DNA of 35,457 nucleotides from Thermus composti (lineage in GTDB: Bacteria; Deinococcota; Deinococci; Deinococcales; Thermaceae), in assembly GCF_014647535.1 (NCBI RefSeq), contig NZ_BMPJ01000022.1, positions 1-35,457 of the forward strand, given 5' to 3'. A program made the position numbers and the translations under genes. Under the pieces are notes generated by a model, which saw only the letters and a list, made by a program, of their open reading frames with translations, was not told where the DNA came from and ran no database searches. This document shows, one piece after another, positions 7,550-16,895 of the stretch (within the stretch, counting starts at the first letter, position 1; each line of letters begins with the position of its first letter).

Positions 7550-8185
7550 ATGAGCGCACCCCGTCCCAACCTCCTCTACCGCCTGGCCTGGCGGCCCGTG
7601 CGGGGCCTTCTCCACCTCCTCTTCGGCTACCGGGTGGAAGGGGCGGAGCGGGTGCCCAAAGAGGGCCCGGTGATCCTGGCCGCCAACCACCTCTCCATCC
7701 TGGACCCCATCGTCATCGCCGCCGGGGTGAGGCGCCCCGTGAGCTTCCTGGCCCGCTCGGAGCTCTTTCGCTTGCCCCTCCTTTCCCGCCTCCTTCCCCT
7801 CCTCTACGCCATCCCCGTGGAGCGGGGCCAAAGCGACCTTTTCGCCATCAAAAGCGCCATCCGCGCCCTGGAAAAGGGCATGGCCTTCGGCATCTTCCCC
7901 GAAGGCACGAGAAGCCGCACGGGCAGGCTCCAGCCCTTCAAGACCGGGGTGGCGGCCATCGCCTTCCGCACGGGAAGCCCCGTGGTCCCCGTGGCGGTCA
8001 TCGGCGCCGAGGAAGCCTGGCCCACCGGGAGGAAGTTCTTCCGCCTCCGCCGCCCCATCCGGGTGGTCTTCGGGGAACCCATACCCGTCCCAAAGAAAAA
8101 CCGGGTCACCCACCAGGAGCTAGAAAACTTAACGCGGGAGATAGAGGCCCGGGTACGGGAACTTCTTCCCCCCCGGTACCGGTAG
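7550..8185 (+). CDS. plsC: 1-acyl-sn-glycerol-3-phosphate acyltransferase
   Basis: A 211-aa PlsC-family acyltransferase of the inner membrane face that acylates lysophosphatidic acid to phosphatidic acid. The HX4D catalytic motif is NHLSILD (His47, Asp52). The substrate-binding motif FPEGTRS lies near 116-122, and the LYAIPVERG and PVVPVAVIG blocks fit motifs II and IV. An N-terminal hydrophobic segment (LLHLLFGY) could associate with the membrane. It starts 7 nt after nfi (TAAGGACCCG before ATG). It probably ends the operon begun at 5990, since HU downstream has its own promoter. The acyl donor is not determinable. Confidence 0.92.
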   Translation: MSAPRPNLLYRLAWRPVRGLLHLLFGYRVEGAERVPKEGPVILAANHLSILDPIVIAAGVRRPVSFLARSELFRLPLLSRLLPLLYAIPVERGQSDLFAIKSAIRALEKGMAFGIFPEGTRSRTGRLQPFKTGVAAIAFRTGSPVVPVAVIGAEEAWPTGRKFFRLRRPIRVVFGEPIPVPKKNRVTHQELENLTREIEARVRELLPPRYR

Positions 8186-8243
8186 AGGCAAAGCTTCCAT
8201 TGTCATACATAACTACACTCAACGAAAGAAATGCCTAGGGCTA

Positions 8244-8272
8244 TTGCGGAACACCCCCTAGCGTGATATATT
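8244..8272 (+). promoter_or_regulatory. Promoter of the HU gene
   Basis: TTGCGG (8244-8249), a 17-bp spacer and TATATT (8267-8272) form a good sigma-A-type promoter 36 bp before the HU start. The surrounding 8186-8260 is noticeably more AT-rich than the flanking genes. The upstream part of the gap (8186-8243) shows no other recognisable element. Confidence 0.75.
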
Positions 8273-8308
8273 CCCCTCCGGAAGGGGAAATCGCGAAGGA
8301 GGTGAAGA

Positions 8309-8602
8309 ATGGCGGCAAAGAAGACGGTCACGAAAGCGGATCTGGTGGATCAGGTGGCGGCAGCCACGGGCCTCAAGAAGAAGGACGTCAAGGCCATGGT
8401 GGACGCCTTCTTGGAGAAGGTGGAAGAGGCCCTCGCCGCGGGCAGCAAGGTCCAGCTCACCGGCTTCGGCACCTTTGAGGTGCGCAAGCGCAAGGCCCGC
8501 ACCGGCGTGAAGCCCGGCACCAAGGAGAAGATCAAGATTCCCGCCACCCAGTATCCCGCCTTCAAGCCGGGCAAGGCCCTCAAGGAAAAGGTCAAGAAGT
8601 AA
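8309..8602 (+). CDS. hup: DNA-binding protein HU
   Basis: A 97-aa HU/IHF-family nucleoid protein that bends and compacts DNA as a dimer. The N-terminal helices (TKADLVDQVAAATGLKKKDV), the GFGTFEVRKRKARTGVKPGT beta-arm signature and the proline-tipped DNA-binding region TKEKIKIPATQYPAFKPGKAL are all present. The N-terminus MAAKK and the KEKVKK tail add positive charge, a common thermophile feature. A textbook Shine-Dalgarno, AAGGAGGTGA, precedes the ATG. It has its own promoter and a GC-rich terminator. It could equally be named hupA or hbs; only one HU gene lies in this window. Confidence 0.97.
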   Translation: MAAKKTVTKADLVDQVAAATGLKKKDVKAMVDAFLEKVEEALAAGSKVQLTGFGTFEVRKRKARTGVKPGTKEKIKIPATQYPAFKPGKALKEKVKK

Positions 8603-8614
8603 AGGTTCCCTTCC

Positions 8615-8650
8615 CCCGGGGGGGCCTAGCCCCCCCCCCGGGTTTATTTA
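8615..8650 (+). terminator. Rho-independent terminator of HU
   Basis: A very stable G/C hairpin (CCCGGGGGGGC, loop around CTAG, then GCCCCCCCCCCGGG; 8615-8642) is followed by TTTATTTA on the plus strand. FtsH converges on the same hairpin from the right (its stop is at 8650-8648), so it may also limit ftsH transcripts, although the minus-strand side lacks a T-run. Confidence 0.85.
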
Positions 8651-10525
8651 GGCCCCGCCCAAGGCCCCCCCGGGCTTCACCTTGGGTACCACCCGGGGGG
8701 CTTCCCGCTCTTCTTTGGCCTCGAGTCGCTCCTCCTCCAGGGGCAAGCCCTCCACCACCTTCTGGAACTCCTCGGCGGTGAGGGTCTCCCGCTCCAAGAG
8801 GGTCTCCGCCACCCGCTCCAAAACCTCCCGCTTCTCCTGGAGGAGGGCCTTCACCCGCTGGTACTGCTCCTCAATAAGCTGGCGCACCGCCTCGTCAATG
8901 CGCTTGGCGGTCTCCTCGGAGTACTGGCGCACGTCGTAGCCCCCCAGGTAGGTGTCCTCCCTCAGGGCGTAGGCCACGGGGCCGAACTCGGGGTGCATCC
9001 CCCACTCGGTGATCATGCGGCGGGCGAGCTCCGTGGCCTGGCGGAAGTCGTTCTCCGCCCCCGTGGTCACGTCGTCAAAGACGATCTCCTCCGCCGCCCG
9101 CCCCGCTAAGGCCACGGCGATCTGGTCCAAAAGGCGCTTCCTGGACCAGTGGAGCATGTCCTCCCGCTTGGGCATCATGAAGCCCAAGGCCCTCCCCCGG
9201 GGCACGATGGTCACCTTGTGCACCCCGTCGGCGTGCTCCAGGAAGTGGGCGGCCAGGGCATGGCCCGCCTCGTGGTAGGCGGTGATCCGGCGGTCCCGGG
9301 GCGAGAGGACCAGGCTCTTCTTGGCGGGGCCCATCATCACCCGGTCGGCGGCCTCCTCCAGGTCCTTCATGGTGATCTTCTTGCGCCCCTCCCGGGCAGC
9401 GAGGAGGGCGGCCTCGTTCAGAAGGTTCTCCAGATCCGCCCCCACGAAGCCCGGGGTGCGCTTGGCCAAAAGGGCCAGGTCCACGTCCTCGGCCAGGGGC
9501 TTCCCCCGGGCGTGGATCCTCAGGATCTGCTCGCGGCCCTTGACGTCGGGGGCGTCTATGGCGATCTGCCGGTCAAAGCGCCCGGGGCGAAGCAGGGCTG
9601 GGTCCAGGATGTCAGGGCGGTTGGTGGCGGCCATGACCACGATGGCGGTGTCCTTCTCAAAGCCGTCCATCTCCACGAGAAGCTGGTTTAGGGTCTGCTC
9701 CCTCTCGTCGTTGCCGCCCCCCACGCCGCCACCCCGCTTCCTCCCCACGGCGTCTATCTCGTCAATGAAGACGATGCAGGGAGCGTGGCGCTTGGCAGTC
9801 TCAAAGAGGTCCCGCACCCTCGCCGCCCCCACCCCCACGAACATCTCCACGAAGTCCGAGCCGCTTGCGGTGATGAAGGGCACCTTGGCCTCCCCGGCCA
9901 CCGCCCGGGCCAGGTGGGTCTTCCCCACCCCCGGGGGGCCCACCAGGAGGACCCCCTTGGGGATCCGGGCCCCCATCTCGTGGAAGCAGCCGGGGTTTTT
10001 GAGGAACTCCACGATCTCCTTAAGCTCCTCCTTGGCCTCCTCGGCCCCGGCCACGTCCTTGAAGGTCACCTTGGGGGCCTCGGTGAGCACCTTGGCCCGG
10101 CTTTTGGTGAAGCTGAAGGCAGAGTCCGAGGGACCGGTTCGGCCCGTGCGGGAGAAGTAGAAGAGGGCCCCGATGAGGAGGCCCACCAAAAGGAGGGGCC
10201 AGAGGAAGCCCAAGGGGTTCTGCCCCTGGGGGGGCTCCACCCGCACGCTCACCCCCCGGGCCGTCCAGGCCTCGAGGGTCTCGTTGTCGGGCGGGCTTGT
10301 GGCGTAGGTGGTGAAGGTGGAGCCGTCCTTCAAGACCCCCTGGATCCGGGTGTCCCCGGCCCGCACCACCACCTCCTTCACCCGGCCCGCCTTCAGGTCC
10401 TCCAAAAAGGTGGTGTAGTTGACAGCCCCTCCGGGGCTCCCCACGGTGCCCGCCAGGCTAAAGGCCCAGGCCAGGAGCAGAACCCCCAGGGCCAAAACCG
10501 CGAAGTGGAAAGGTGTCCGGAACAT
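8648..10525 (-). CDS. ftsH: ATP-dependent zinc metalloprotease FtsH
   Basis: A 625-aa membrane-anchored AAA+ protease that degrades membrane and short-lived cytosolic proteins. Two transmembrane helices flank an extracytoplasmic domain (about residues 7-27 and 104-124). The AAA module has Walker A GPPGVGKT (196-203), Walker B IVFIDEID (251-258) and the second region of homology [20 protein letters not shown]. The zinc motif HEAGH is at 418-422, with the third ligand expected in [10 protein letters not shown] further on. The protein ends in an acidic-basic tail rich in Glu. The ATG at 10525 fits the usual hydrophobic N-terminus. The frame is open far upstream into dnaK, but that extension is antisense to dnaK and is rejected. 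It is transcribed divergently from dnaK. A TAGCCT box 10 nt before the ATG is a weak -10 candidate. Confidence 0.97.
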   Translation of the reverse strand: MFRTPFHFAVLALGVLLLAWAFSLAGTVGSPGGAVNYTTFLEDLKAGRVKEVVVRAGDTRIQGVLKDGSTFTTYATSPPDNETLEAWTARGVSVRVEPPQGQNPLGFLWPLLLVGLLIGALFYFSRTGRTGPSDSAFSFTKSRAKVLTEAPKVTFKDVAGAEEAKEELKEIVEFLKNPGCFHEMGARIPKGVLLVGPPGVGKTHLARAVAGEAKVPFITASGSDFVEMFVGVGAARVRDLFETAKRHAPCIVFIDEIDAVGRKRGGGVGGGNDEREQTLNQLLVEMDGFEKDTAIVVMAATNRPDILDPALLRPGRFDRQIAIDAPDVKGREQILRIHARGKPLAEDVDLALLAKRTPGFVGADLENLLNEAALLAAREGRKKITMKDLEEAADRVMMGPAKKSLVLSPRDRRITAYHEAGHALAAHFLEHADGVHKVTIVPRGRALGFMMPKREDMLHWSRKRLLDQIAVALAGRAAEEIVFDDVTTGAENDFRQATELARRMITEWGMHPEFGPVAYALREDTYLGGYDVRQYSEETAKRIDEAVRQLIEEQYQRVKALLQEKREVLERVAETLLERETLTAEEFQKVVEGLPLEEERLEAKEEREAPRVVPKVKPGGALGGA

Positions 10526-10601
10526 GCCTGCCCTTAGGCTACACCTTTCCCGGGCAAAGGGGGTAGCCTGCGGCACTATGACAAAACCTTGCTCAACTCT
10601 C

Positions 10602-10631
10602 TTGACAATTTCGTTTGGGTTGGCGTATTCT
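10602..10631 (+). promoter_or_regulatory. Promoter of the dnaK operon
   Basis: A perfect TTGACA (10602-10607), an 18-bp spacer and TATTCT (10626-10631) lie 20 bp before the dnaK ATG, giving an mRNA leader of only about 13-15 nt that contains the GAGAGAGGTGAT Shine-Dalgarno. No CIRCE inverted repeat (HrcA site) is present in the ftsH-dnaK gap. Confidence 0.8.
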
Positions 10632-10651
10632 CGGAGAGAGGTGATGCAGCT

Positions 10652-12496
10652 ATGGCTAAGGCGGTAGGCATTGACCTGGGCACCACCAACAGCGTGATCG
10701 CCGTTCTGGAAGGCGGCAAGCCCGTGGTGCTGGAAAACGCCGAGGGGGAGAGGGTCACCCCCAGCGTGGTGGCCTTCCGGGACGGGGAAACCCTGGTGGG
10801 CCGCATGGCCAAGCGCCAGGCGGTCTTGAACCCCGAGGGGACCATCTTTGAGATCAAGCGCTTCATCGGGCGCCGCTTTGAGGAGGTCCAGGAGGAGGCC
10901 AAGCGGGTCCCCTACAAGGTGGTCCCCGGGCCCGACGGGGGCGTCAGGGTGGAGGTCAAAGGGAAGCTCTACACCCCCGAGGAGATCAGCGCCATGATCC
11001 TCCGCAAGCTGGTGGAGGACGCCTCCAAGAAGCTCGGGGAAAAGATCACCAAGGCGGTGATCACCGTCCCCGCCTACTTCAACAACGCCCAGCGGGAAGC
11101 CACGGCCAACGCCGGTAGGATCGCCGGGCTGGAGGTTTTGCGCATCATCAACGAGCCCACCGCCGCCGCGCTGGCTTACGGCCTGGACAAGAAGGGGAAC
11201 GAGACCGTCCTCGTCTTTGACCTGGGGGGCGGGACCTTTGACGTCACCATCCTGGAGATCGGCGAGGGGGTCTTTGAGGTGAAGGCCACCTCCGGGGACA
11301 CCCACCTGGGCGGCAGCGACATGGACCACGCCATCGTGAACTGGCTCGCCGAGGAGTTCAAGCGGGAGTACGGGGTGGACCTGAAGGCCGACCGCCAGGC
11401 CCTCCAGCGGCTCATTGAGGCGGCGGAGAAGGCCAAGATTGAGCTCTCCAGCACCTTGGAGACCACCATCAGCCTCCCCTTCATCGCCCTGGACCCCGCC
11501 AGCAAGACCCCCCTCCACCTGGAGAAGAAGCTCACCCGGGCCAAGTTTGAGGAGTTGATCCAGCCCCTCCTCAAGCGCCTCAGGGGCCCCGTGGAGCAGG
11601 CCTTGAAAGACGCCGGCCTAACCCCCGCCCAGATTGACGAGGTGATCCTGGTGGGCGGGGCCACCCGGGTGCCCGCGGTGCAGCAGGTGGTGCGGGAACT
11701 TCTGGGTAAGGAGCCCAACCGCTCCGTGAACCCCGACGAGGTGGTGGCCATGGGGGCCGCCATCCAGGCGGGGGTGCTCATGGGGGAGGTCCAGGACGTG
11801 GTCCTCCTGGACGTGACGCCCCTCTCCCTGGGCGTGGAGACCAAGGGCGGGGTGATGACCGTCCTCATCCCCCGGAACACCACCATCCCCACCCGCAAGT
11901 GCGAGATCTTCACCACCGCCGAGCATAACCAGACCGCCGTGGAGATCCACGTCCTCCAGGGCGAGCGCCCCATGGCCGCTGACAACAAGAGCCTGGGCCG
12001 CTTCCGCCTCGAGGGCATTCCCCCCATGCCTGCGGGCGTTCCCCAGATTGAGGTCTGCTTTGACATTGACGCCAACGGCATCCTCCATGTGACCGCCAGG
12101 GAGAAGTCCACGGGGCGCGAGGCCTCCATCACCATCCAGAACACCACCACCCTCTCCGAGGAGGAGATCCAGAGGATCATTGAGGAGGCCCAGCGCCACG
12201 CCGAGGAGGACCGCCGCCGCAAGGAGCACGCCGAGCTCAAGAACGCCCTGGACTCGGCCCGCGTCCAGGCGGAAAGGGTCCTCCAGGAGAAGCAAGGCGC
12301 CCCCGAGGCCAAGGCCCGCCTCGAGGCGGCCATACAGAAGGCCAAGGAGCTTGTGGAGCGGGACGCTCCCGATTCCGAGCTCAAGGCGGCCACCCAGGAG
12401 CTCCTGCAGGCCCTGGAGGCCTACGAGAAGGGGGCCACCCCCACGGGCAAGGGACCGGACGACGTGATTGACGCCGACTACAAGCCCGCAGACTAA
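10652..12496 (+). CDS. dnaK: Chaperone protein DnaK (Hsp70)
   Basis: A 614-aa Hsp70 that binds exposed hydrophobic segments in an ATP cycle run by DnaJ and GrpE. The three signatures are visible: IDLGTTNS (7-14), [14 protein letters not shown] (about 187-200) and [14 protein letters not shown]. The linker [16 protein letters not shown] leads into the beta-sandwich substrate domain, a helical lid, and the tail [14 protein letters not shown]. The ATG at 10652 was chosen because [14 protein letters not shown] is the conserved N-terminus; 21 codons open upstream include the promoter. In T. thermophilus DnaK forms a stable complex with DnaJ and DafA, whose genes lie downstream. It heads the dnaK-grpE-dnaJ-dafA operon. 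Confidence 0.98.
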   Translation: MAKAVGIDLGTTNSVIAVLEGGKPVVLENAEGERVTPSVVAFRDGETLVGRMAKRQAVLNPEGTIFEIKRFIGRRFEEVQEEAKRVPYKVVPGPDGGVRVEVKGKLYTPEEISAMILRKLVEDASKKLGEKITKAVITVPAYFNNAQREATANAGRIAGLEVLRIINEPTAAALAYGLDKKGNETVLVFDLGGGTFDVTILEIGEGVFEVKATSGDTHLGGSDMDHAIVNWLAEEFKREYGVDLKADRQALQRLIEAAEKAKIELSSTLETTISLPFIALDPASKTPLHLEKKLTRAKFEELIQPLLKRLRGPVEQALKDAGLTPAQIDEVILVGGATRVPAVQQVVRELLGKEPNRSVNPDEVVAMGAAIQAGVLMGEVQDVVLLDVTPLSLGVETKGGVMTVLIPRNTTIPTRKCEIFTTAEHNQTAVEIHVLQGERPMAADNKSLGRFRLEGIPPMPAGVPQIEVCFDIDANGILHVTAREKSTGREASITIQNTTTLSEEEIQRIIEEAQRHAEEDRRRKEHAELKNALDSARVQAERVLQEKQGAPEAKARLEAAIQKAKELVERDAPDSELKAATQELLQALEAYEKGATPTGKGPDDVIDADYKPAD

Positions 12497-12506
12497 AAAG
12501 CGCCTA

Positions 12507-12532
12507 GGCCCCGCCCCTAAAGGGGCGGGGCC
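12507..12532 (+). terminator. dnaK-grpE intercistronic hairpin
   Basis: A perfect 11-bp stem GGCCCCGCCCC / GGGGCGGGGCC closes a TAAA loop in the 56-bp gap between dnaK and grpE. It is followed by CCTGCCCC rather than a T-run, so it is not a classical terminator. It more likely acts as a partial attenuator, or as a 3' stabiliser of the dnaK message that keeps dnaK more abundant than the co-chaperones. Confidence 0.55.
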
Positions 12533-12552
12533 CCTGCCCCAGGGGAGGGACC

Positions 12553-13086
12553 ATGGAGAAGGAGCGGAACGAGAACACCTTGGAACAGGACCTCGAGGCC
12601 GTGGCCCATGAAGCCCAGGCCCTGGAGGAGCGCCTGAAGGCGGCGGAGGAAGAGCTCAATGCCCTAAAGGACAAGTACCTCCGCCTCCTCGCCGACTTTG
12701 ACAATTACCGTAAGCGCATGGAGGAGGAGCTTAAGGCGCGGGAGCGGGAGGGCGTGCTCAAGGCCCTGAGGGCGCTCCTTCCCGTCCTTGACGACCTGGA
12801 CCGGGCCCTGGAGTTCGCCGAGGCAAGCCCCGAGAGCATCCGCCAGGGGGTGCGGGCCATCCGGGACGGCTTCTTCCGCATCCTGGCCGGGCTTGGGGTG
12901 GAGGAGGTGCCCGGGGAAGGCGAGGCCTTTGACCCCAGGTACCACGAGGCCGTGGGCCTCCTCCCGGGCGAGCCGGGGAAGGTGGCCAAGGTCTTCCAGC
13001 GGGGCTTCCGCCTGGGCGAGGCCCTGGTGCGCCCGGCCCGGGTGGCCGTGGGCGAGGAGAAGCGGGAAAAGGCGGACCTGGAGTAG
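12553..13086 (+). CDS. grpE: Nucleotide exchange factor GrpE
   Basis: A 177-aa GrpE, the length known for Thermus, that releases ADP from DnaK and senses heat through its long helix pair. Residues 8-60 form a heptad-rich coiled coil (QDLEAVAHEAQALEERLKAA and onward). The core motif LLADFDNYRKRMEEE follows, then a four-helix bundle region (LRALLPVLDDLDRAL) and the beta-wing that contacts DnaK (FDPRYHEAVGLLP, KVFQRGFRLGEALVRPARV). ATG at 12553 has GGGGAGGGACC before it. It is the second gene of the dnaK operon and ends 3 nt before dnaJ. Confidence 0.97.
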   Translation: MEKERNENTLEQDLEAVAHEAQALEERLKAAEEELNALKDKYLRLLADFDNYRKRMEEELKAREREGVLKALRALLPVLDDLDRALEFAEASPESIRQGVRAIRDGFFRILAGLGVEEVPGEGEAFDPRYHEAVGLLPGEPGKVAKVFQRGFRLGEALVRPARVAVGEEKREKADLE

Positions 13087-13089
13087 CCT

Positions 13090-13932
13090 ATGGCGGCCAA
13101 AAAGGACTACTACGCCATCCTCGGGGTGCCCCGGAACGCCACCCAGGAGGAGATCAAAAGAGCCTACAAGCGCCTGGCCCGCCAGTACCACCCCGACGTG
13201 AACAAAAGCCCCGAGGCGGAGGAGAAGTTCAAGGAGATCAACGAGGCCTACGCCGTCCTCTCCGACCCGGAAAAGCGAAGGATCTACGACACCTACGGCA
13301 CCGCCGAGGCCCCGCCCCCGCCGCCTCCTGGGGGGTACGACTTCTCCGGGTTTGACGTGGAGGACTTCTCCGATTTCTTCCAGGAACTCTTCGGCCCCGG
13401 CCTCTTCGGCGGTTTCGGGCGGCGGAGCCGCAGAGGGCGGGACCTCAGGGCCGAGCTTCCCCTCACCCTCGAGGAGGCCTTTCACGGCGGGGAGAAGGTG
13501 GTGGAGGTGGCGGGCCGGCGCGTTTCCGTGCGCATCCCCCCCGGGGTGCGGGAGAGGAGCGTGATCCGGGTGCCGGGCCTGGGGGGCCAGGGGGACCCCC
13601 CGGGGGACCTGCTCCTCGTGGTGCGTCTCCTGCCCCACCCCGTCTTCCGCCTCGAGGGGAACGACCTCTACGCCACCCTGGACGTCCCCGCCCCCATCGC
13701 CGTGGTGGGGGGTAAGGTGCGGGCCATGACCCTGGAAGGCCCCGTGGAGGTCACCATCCCCCCCAGGACCCAGGCGGGGAGGAAGCTAAGGCTTAGGGGC
13801 AAGGGCTTCCCTGGGCCCGCGGGCCGGGGGGACCTCTACCTGGAGGTGCGCATCACCATCCCCGAGCGCTTAACCCCCGAGGAGGAGGCCCTTTGGAAGA
13901 AGCTCGCGGAGGTGCACCATGCTCGCGCGTAG
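13090..13932 (+). CDS. dnaJ: Chaperone protein DnaJ lacking the zinc-finger domain
   Basis: A 280-aa Hsp40 with an intact J-domain (residues 6-70, HPD at 34-36), a Gly/Phe/Pro linker ([15 protein letters not shown] and GPGLFGGFG) and two beta-sandwich substrate domains ([20 protein letters not shown] onward). The four CxxCxGxG repeats of type I DnaJ are entirely absent; the linker runs directly into the C-terminal domains and the protein contains no Cys. This is the known Thermus DnaJ architecture, similar to CbpA-type co-chaperones. The ATG is 3 nt after grpE. Its 3' end overlaps dafA by 14 bp, in keeping with joint assembly of DnaK, DnaJ and DafA. Confidence 0.97.
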   Translation: MAAKKDYYAILGVPRNATQEEIKRAYKRLARQYHPDVNKSPEAEEKFKEINEAYAVLSDPEKRRIYDTYGTAEAPPPPPPGGYDFSGFDVEDFSDFFQELFGPGLFGGFGRRSRRGRDLRAELPLTLEEAFHGGEKVVEVAGRRVSVRIPPGVRERSVIRVPGLGGQGDPPGDLLLVVRLLPHPVFRLEGNDLYATLDVPAPIAVVGGKVRAMTLEGPVEVTIPPRTQAGRKLRLRGKGFPGPAGRGDLYLEVRITIPERLTPEEEALWKKLAEVHHARA

Positions 13933-14155
13933 CGAGTGGCTTTCCCTGGAGACCCTGGAGGCCTACGGCCTTTCCTTAGGGGCCGTGCGGGCCTACGTGG
14001 AGATCGGCTTCGTGGAGCCCTTGGAGGTGGGGGGAAGCTGGTACTTCCGGAAGGCCGACCTCCTGCGCATGGCCAAGGCGGAACGCATCCGCAAGGACCT
14101 GGGGGCCAACCTCATCGGGGCGGCCCTGGTGGTGGAGATCCTGGAACGCCGCTAG
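13919..14155 (+). CDS. dafA: DnaK-DnaJ assembly factor DafA
   Basis: A 78-aa small protein known from T. thermophilus as DafA, which bridges DnaK and DnaJ into a stable, resting 3:3:3 complex. It has a MerR-like helical layout ([27 protein letters not shown], a [11 protein letters not shown] wing, then a helix ending VVEILERR). This resembles CbpM modulators of DnaJ-type proteins, although homology was not tested. It overlaps the end of dnaJ by 14 bp and is the last gene of the operon. Confidence 0.93.
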   Translation: MLARSEWLSLETLEAYGLSLGAVRAYVEIGFVEPLEVGGSWYFRKADLLRMAKAERIRKDLGANLIGAALVVEILERR

Positions 14156-14268
14156 CCCGGGACATTCCTCCTCTCCCATTTCCTTTACAATCAGGCTGAG
14201 GTCTCTTTCCGTTCCCTCCTCCGCCTTGGGTCTTCGCCCCAAACTTCACTAAGCCATTTTTAGAGCAC

Positions 14269-14297
14269 TTGACAACATCAATAGCAACTGATATGCT
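14269..14297 (+). promoter_or_regulatory. Promoter of the clpB operon
   Basis: A perfect TTGACA (14269-14274), a 17-bp spacer and TATGCT (14292-14297) preceded by TG one base upstream (extended -10) lie just before clpB. This is one of the strongest consensus promoters in the window. The rest of the 166-bp gap after dafA contains only a weak TTGGG/CCCAA hairpin near 14227-14243 and a TACAAT box at 14186-14191 without a clear partner. Confidence 0.85.
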
Positions 14298-14321
14298 AAT
14301 CACAGCAGGGAGGCAAGGGGT

Positions 14322-16886
14322 ATGAACCTGGAACGCTGGACGCAAGCCGCCCGCGAAGCCCTGGCCCAGGCGCAGGTCCTGGCCCAAAGGATGAAGCACC
14401 AGGCCATAGACCTGCCCCACCTCTGGGCCGTCCTCCTCAAGGACGAGGGGGGCCTCGCCTGGCGGCTTCTGGAAAAGGCCGGGGCCGACCCCAAGACCCT
14501 GAAGGAGGCCCAGGAGCGGGAGCTCGCCCGCCTGCCCAAGGTGGAGGGGGCCGAGGTGGGCCAGTACCTCACAAGCCGCCTCTCCGGGGCCTTGAACCGG
14601 GCTGAGGCCCTGATGGAAGAGCTTAAGGACCGCTACGTAGCGGTGGACACCCTGGTCCTGGCCCTGAGCGAGGCCACCCCGGGGCTTCCGGGCCTCGAGG
14701 CCCTGAAAAAAGCCCTGCTGGAACTAAGGGGAGGTAAGACCGTGCAGACGGAACACGCGGAAAGCACCTACAACGCCTTGGAACAGTACGGCATTGATTT
14801 GACGAAGCTCGCCGCCGAAGGGAAGCTGGACCCGGTGATCGGCCGGGACGAGGAGATCCGGCGCGTCATCCAGATCCTCCTCCGGCGCACCAAGAACAAC
14901 CCGGTCCTCATCGGCGAGCCCGGCGTGGGGAAGACGGCCATCGTGGAAGGCCTGGCCCAGCGCATCGTCAAGGGGGATGTGCCCGAGGGTCTCAAGGGCA
15001 AGCGGATCATCTCCTTGCAGATGGGCTCCCTCCTCGCCGGGGCCAAGTACCGGGGCGAGTTTGAGGAGCGCCTGAAGGCGGTGATCCAGGAGGTGGTCCA
15101 GTCCCAAGGGGAGATCATCCTCTTCATTGACGAGCTCCACACCGTGGTGGGGGCGGGCAAGGCGGAAGGCGCCGTGGACGCCGGCAACATGCTGAAGCCC
15201 GCCCTAGCCCGGGGGGAGCTTCGCCTCATCGGGGCCACCACCCTGGACGAGTACCGGGAGATTGAGAAAGACCCCGCCCTGGAACGGCGCTTCCAGCCCG
15301 TCTACGTGGACGAGCCCACGGTGGAGGAGACCATCTCCATCCTCCGGGGCCTCAAGGAGAAGTACGAGGTCCACCACGGGGTGCGCATCTCCGACAGCGC
15401 CATCATCGCCGCCGCCACCCTCTCCCACCGGTACATCACGGAAAGGCGCCTCCCCGACAAGGCCATTGACCTCATTGACGAGGCGGCGGCCCGCCTGCGC
15501 ATGGCCTTGGAAAGCGCCCCCGAGGAGATTGATGCCCTGGAACGGAAGAAGCTCCAGCTGGAGATTGAGCGGGAGGCTCTGAAGAAGGAGAAGGACCCCG
15601 ACTCCCAGGAAAGGCTCAAGGCCATTGAGGCGGAGATCCAAAGGCTTAGCGAGGAGATCGCCAAGCTCCGGGCCGAGTGGGAGAAGGAAAGGGAGATCCT
15701 GAGGAAGCTTCGCGAGGCCCAGCAGCGCCTGGACGAGGTCCGGCGGCAGATTGAGCTTGCCGAGCGCCAGTACGACCTGAACCGGGCCGCCGAGCTCCGC
15801 TACGGGGAGCTTCCCAAGCTGGAGGCCGAGGTGGAGGCCCTTTCGGAGAAGCTTAAGGGCGCCCGCTTCGTCCGCCTCGAGGTCACCGAGGAGGACATCG
15901 CCGAGATCGTCTCCCGCTGGACCGGGATCCCCGTATCCAAGCTTCTGGAAGGGGAAAGGGAAAAGCTCCTAAGGCTTGAGGAGGAGCTCCACAAGCGGGT
16001 GGTGGGGCAGGACGAGGCCATACGGGCTGTGGCCGACGCCATCCGCCGGGCCCGGGCCGGGCTTAAGGACCCCAATCGGCCCATCGGGAGCTTCCTCTTC
16101 CTCGGGCCCACGGGGGTGGGGAAGACGGAGCTCGCCAAGACCCTGGCCGCCACCCTCTTTGACACCGAGGAGGCCATGATCCGCATTGACATGACGGAGT
16201 ACATGGAGAAGCACGCCGTCTCCCGCCTCATCGGGGCCCCGCCCGGCTACGTGGGCTACGAGGAGGGAGGCCAGCTCACCGAGGCGGTGCGGCGGCGGCC
16301 TTACTCGGTCATCCTCTTTGACGAGATTGAGAAGGCCCACCCCGACGTCTTCAACATCCTCCTCCAGATCCTGGACGACGGCCGCCTCACCGACAGCCAC
16401 GGGCGCACCGTGGACTTCCGCAACACCGTCATCATCCTCACCTCCAACCTGGGAAGCCCCCTGATCCTGGAGGGCCTGCAGCGAGGCTGGTCTTACGAGA
16501 GGATCCGGGAGGAGGTCTTTAAGGTCCTCCAGCAGCACTTCCGCCCCGAGTTCCTGAACCGCTTGGACGAGATCGTGGTCTTCCGGCCCCTCACCAAGGA
16601 GCAGATCCGCCAGATCGTGGAGATCCAGCTGGGCTACTTGAGGGAGCGCCTTGCGGAAAAGCGCATCAGCCTGGAGCTCACCGAGGCCGCCAAGGACTTC
16701 CTGGCGGAAAGGGGCTACGACCCCGTCTTCGGGGCGAGGCCCCTCAAGCGGGTGATCCAGCGGGAGCTGGAGACGCCCCTCGCCCAGAAGATCCTCGCCG
16801 GCGAGATCAAGGAGGGGGACAAGGTGGTGGTGGACGTGGGCCCTGCGGGCCTCGTCTTCCAGGTTCCCACCCGGATAGAGGCCTGA
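14322..16886 (+). CDS. clpB: Protein disaggregase ClpB (Hsp100)
   Basis: An 854-aa hexameric AAA+ disaggregase that works with DnaK to rescue aggregated proteins. It has an N-domain (1-140) and AAA-1 with Walker A GEPGVGKT (198-205, Lys204) and Walker B ILFIDEL (Glu271). A long coiled-coil middle domain of about residues 390-520 is rich in Glu, Lys and Arg. AAA-2 has GPTGVGKTE and [10 protein letters not shown]. The pore-loop GAKYRGEF and the C-terminal [10 protein letters not shown] are typical. ATG at 14322 follows GGGAGGCAAGGGGT. An internal GTG at 14742 (Val141) has its own Shine-Dalgarno and would give an N-domain-less form. It heads an operon that continues with the ferritin-like, baeRF-type and Hsp20 genes. 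Confidence 0.98.
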   Translation: MNLERWTQAAREALAQAQVLAQRMKHQAIDLPHLWAVLLKDEGGLAWRLLEKAGADPKTLKEAQERELARLPKVEGAEVGQYLTSRLSGALNRAEALMEELKDRYVAVDTLVLALSEATPGLPGLEALKKALLELRGGKTVQTEHAESTYNALEQYGIDLTKLAAEGKLDPVIGRDEEIRRVIQILLRRTKNNPVLIGEPGVGKTAIVEGLAQRIVKGDVPEGLKGKRIISLQMGSLLAGAKYRGEFEERLKAVIQEVVQSQGEIILFIDELHTVVGAGKAEGAVDAGNMLKPALARGELRLIGATTLDEYREIEKDPALERRFQPVYVDEPTVEETISILRGLKEKYEVHHGVRISDSAIIAAATLSHRYITERRLPDKAIDLIDEAAARLRMALESAPEEIDALERKKLQLEIEREALKKEKDPDSQERLKAIEAEIQRLSEEIAKLRAEWEKEREILRKLREAQQRLDEVRRQIELAERQYDLNRAAELRYGELPKLEAEVEALSEKLKGARFVRLEVTEEDIAEIVSRWTGIPVSKLLEGEREKLLRLEEELHKRVVGQDEAIRAVADAIRRARAGLKDPNRPIGSFLFLGPTGVGKTELAKTLAATLFDTEEAMIRIDMTEYMEKHAVSRLIGAPPGYVGYEEGGQLTEAVRRRPYSVILFDEIEKAHPDVFNILLQILDDGRLTDSHGRTVDFRNTVIILTSNLGSPLILEGLQRGWSYERIREEVFKVLQQHFRPEFLNRLDEIVVFRPLTKEQIRQIVEIQLGYLRERLAEKRISLELTEAAKDFLAERGYDPVFGARPLKRVIQRELETPLAQKILAGEIKEGDKVVVDVGPAGLVFQVPTRIEA
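14728..14744 (+). promoter_or_regulatory. Internal ribosome binding site and GTG start inside clpB
   Basis: AGGGGAGGT at 14728-14735 lies 6 nt before an in-frame GTG (14742-14744) at the junction between the N-domain and AAA-1. Internal initiation giving a shorter ClpB is known for E. coli and, as I recall, also reported for T. thermophilus at this valine. Confidence 0.75.
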
Positions 16887-16895
16887 GGAGGGGGT

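Noticed and set aside
10526-11518. A 331-codon N-terminal extension of ftsH, open on the minus strand across the 5' part of dnaK
   Set aside because: It is antisense to dnaK and reads as low-complexity Gly/Leu/His/Pro sequence; the real FtsH starts with its first transmembrane helix at 10525.
11176-12393. A 405-aa open frame antisense to dnaK
   Set aside because: Ser/Arg-rich translation with no fold signal; in very GC-rich genes the opposite frames lack stop codons by codon bias.
14250-14275. Possible CIRCE half-site (TTAGAGCACTT) before clpB
   Set aside because: It only partly resembles one arm and no matching second arm follows at 9 bp.
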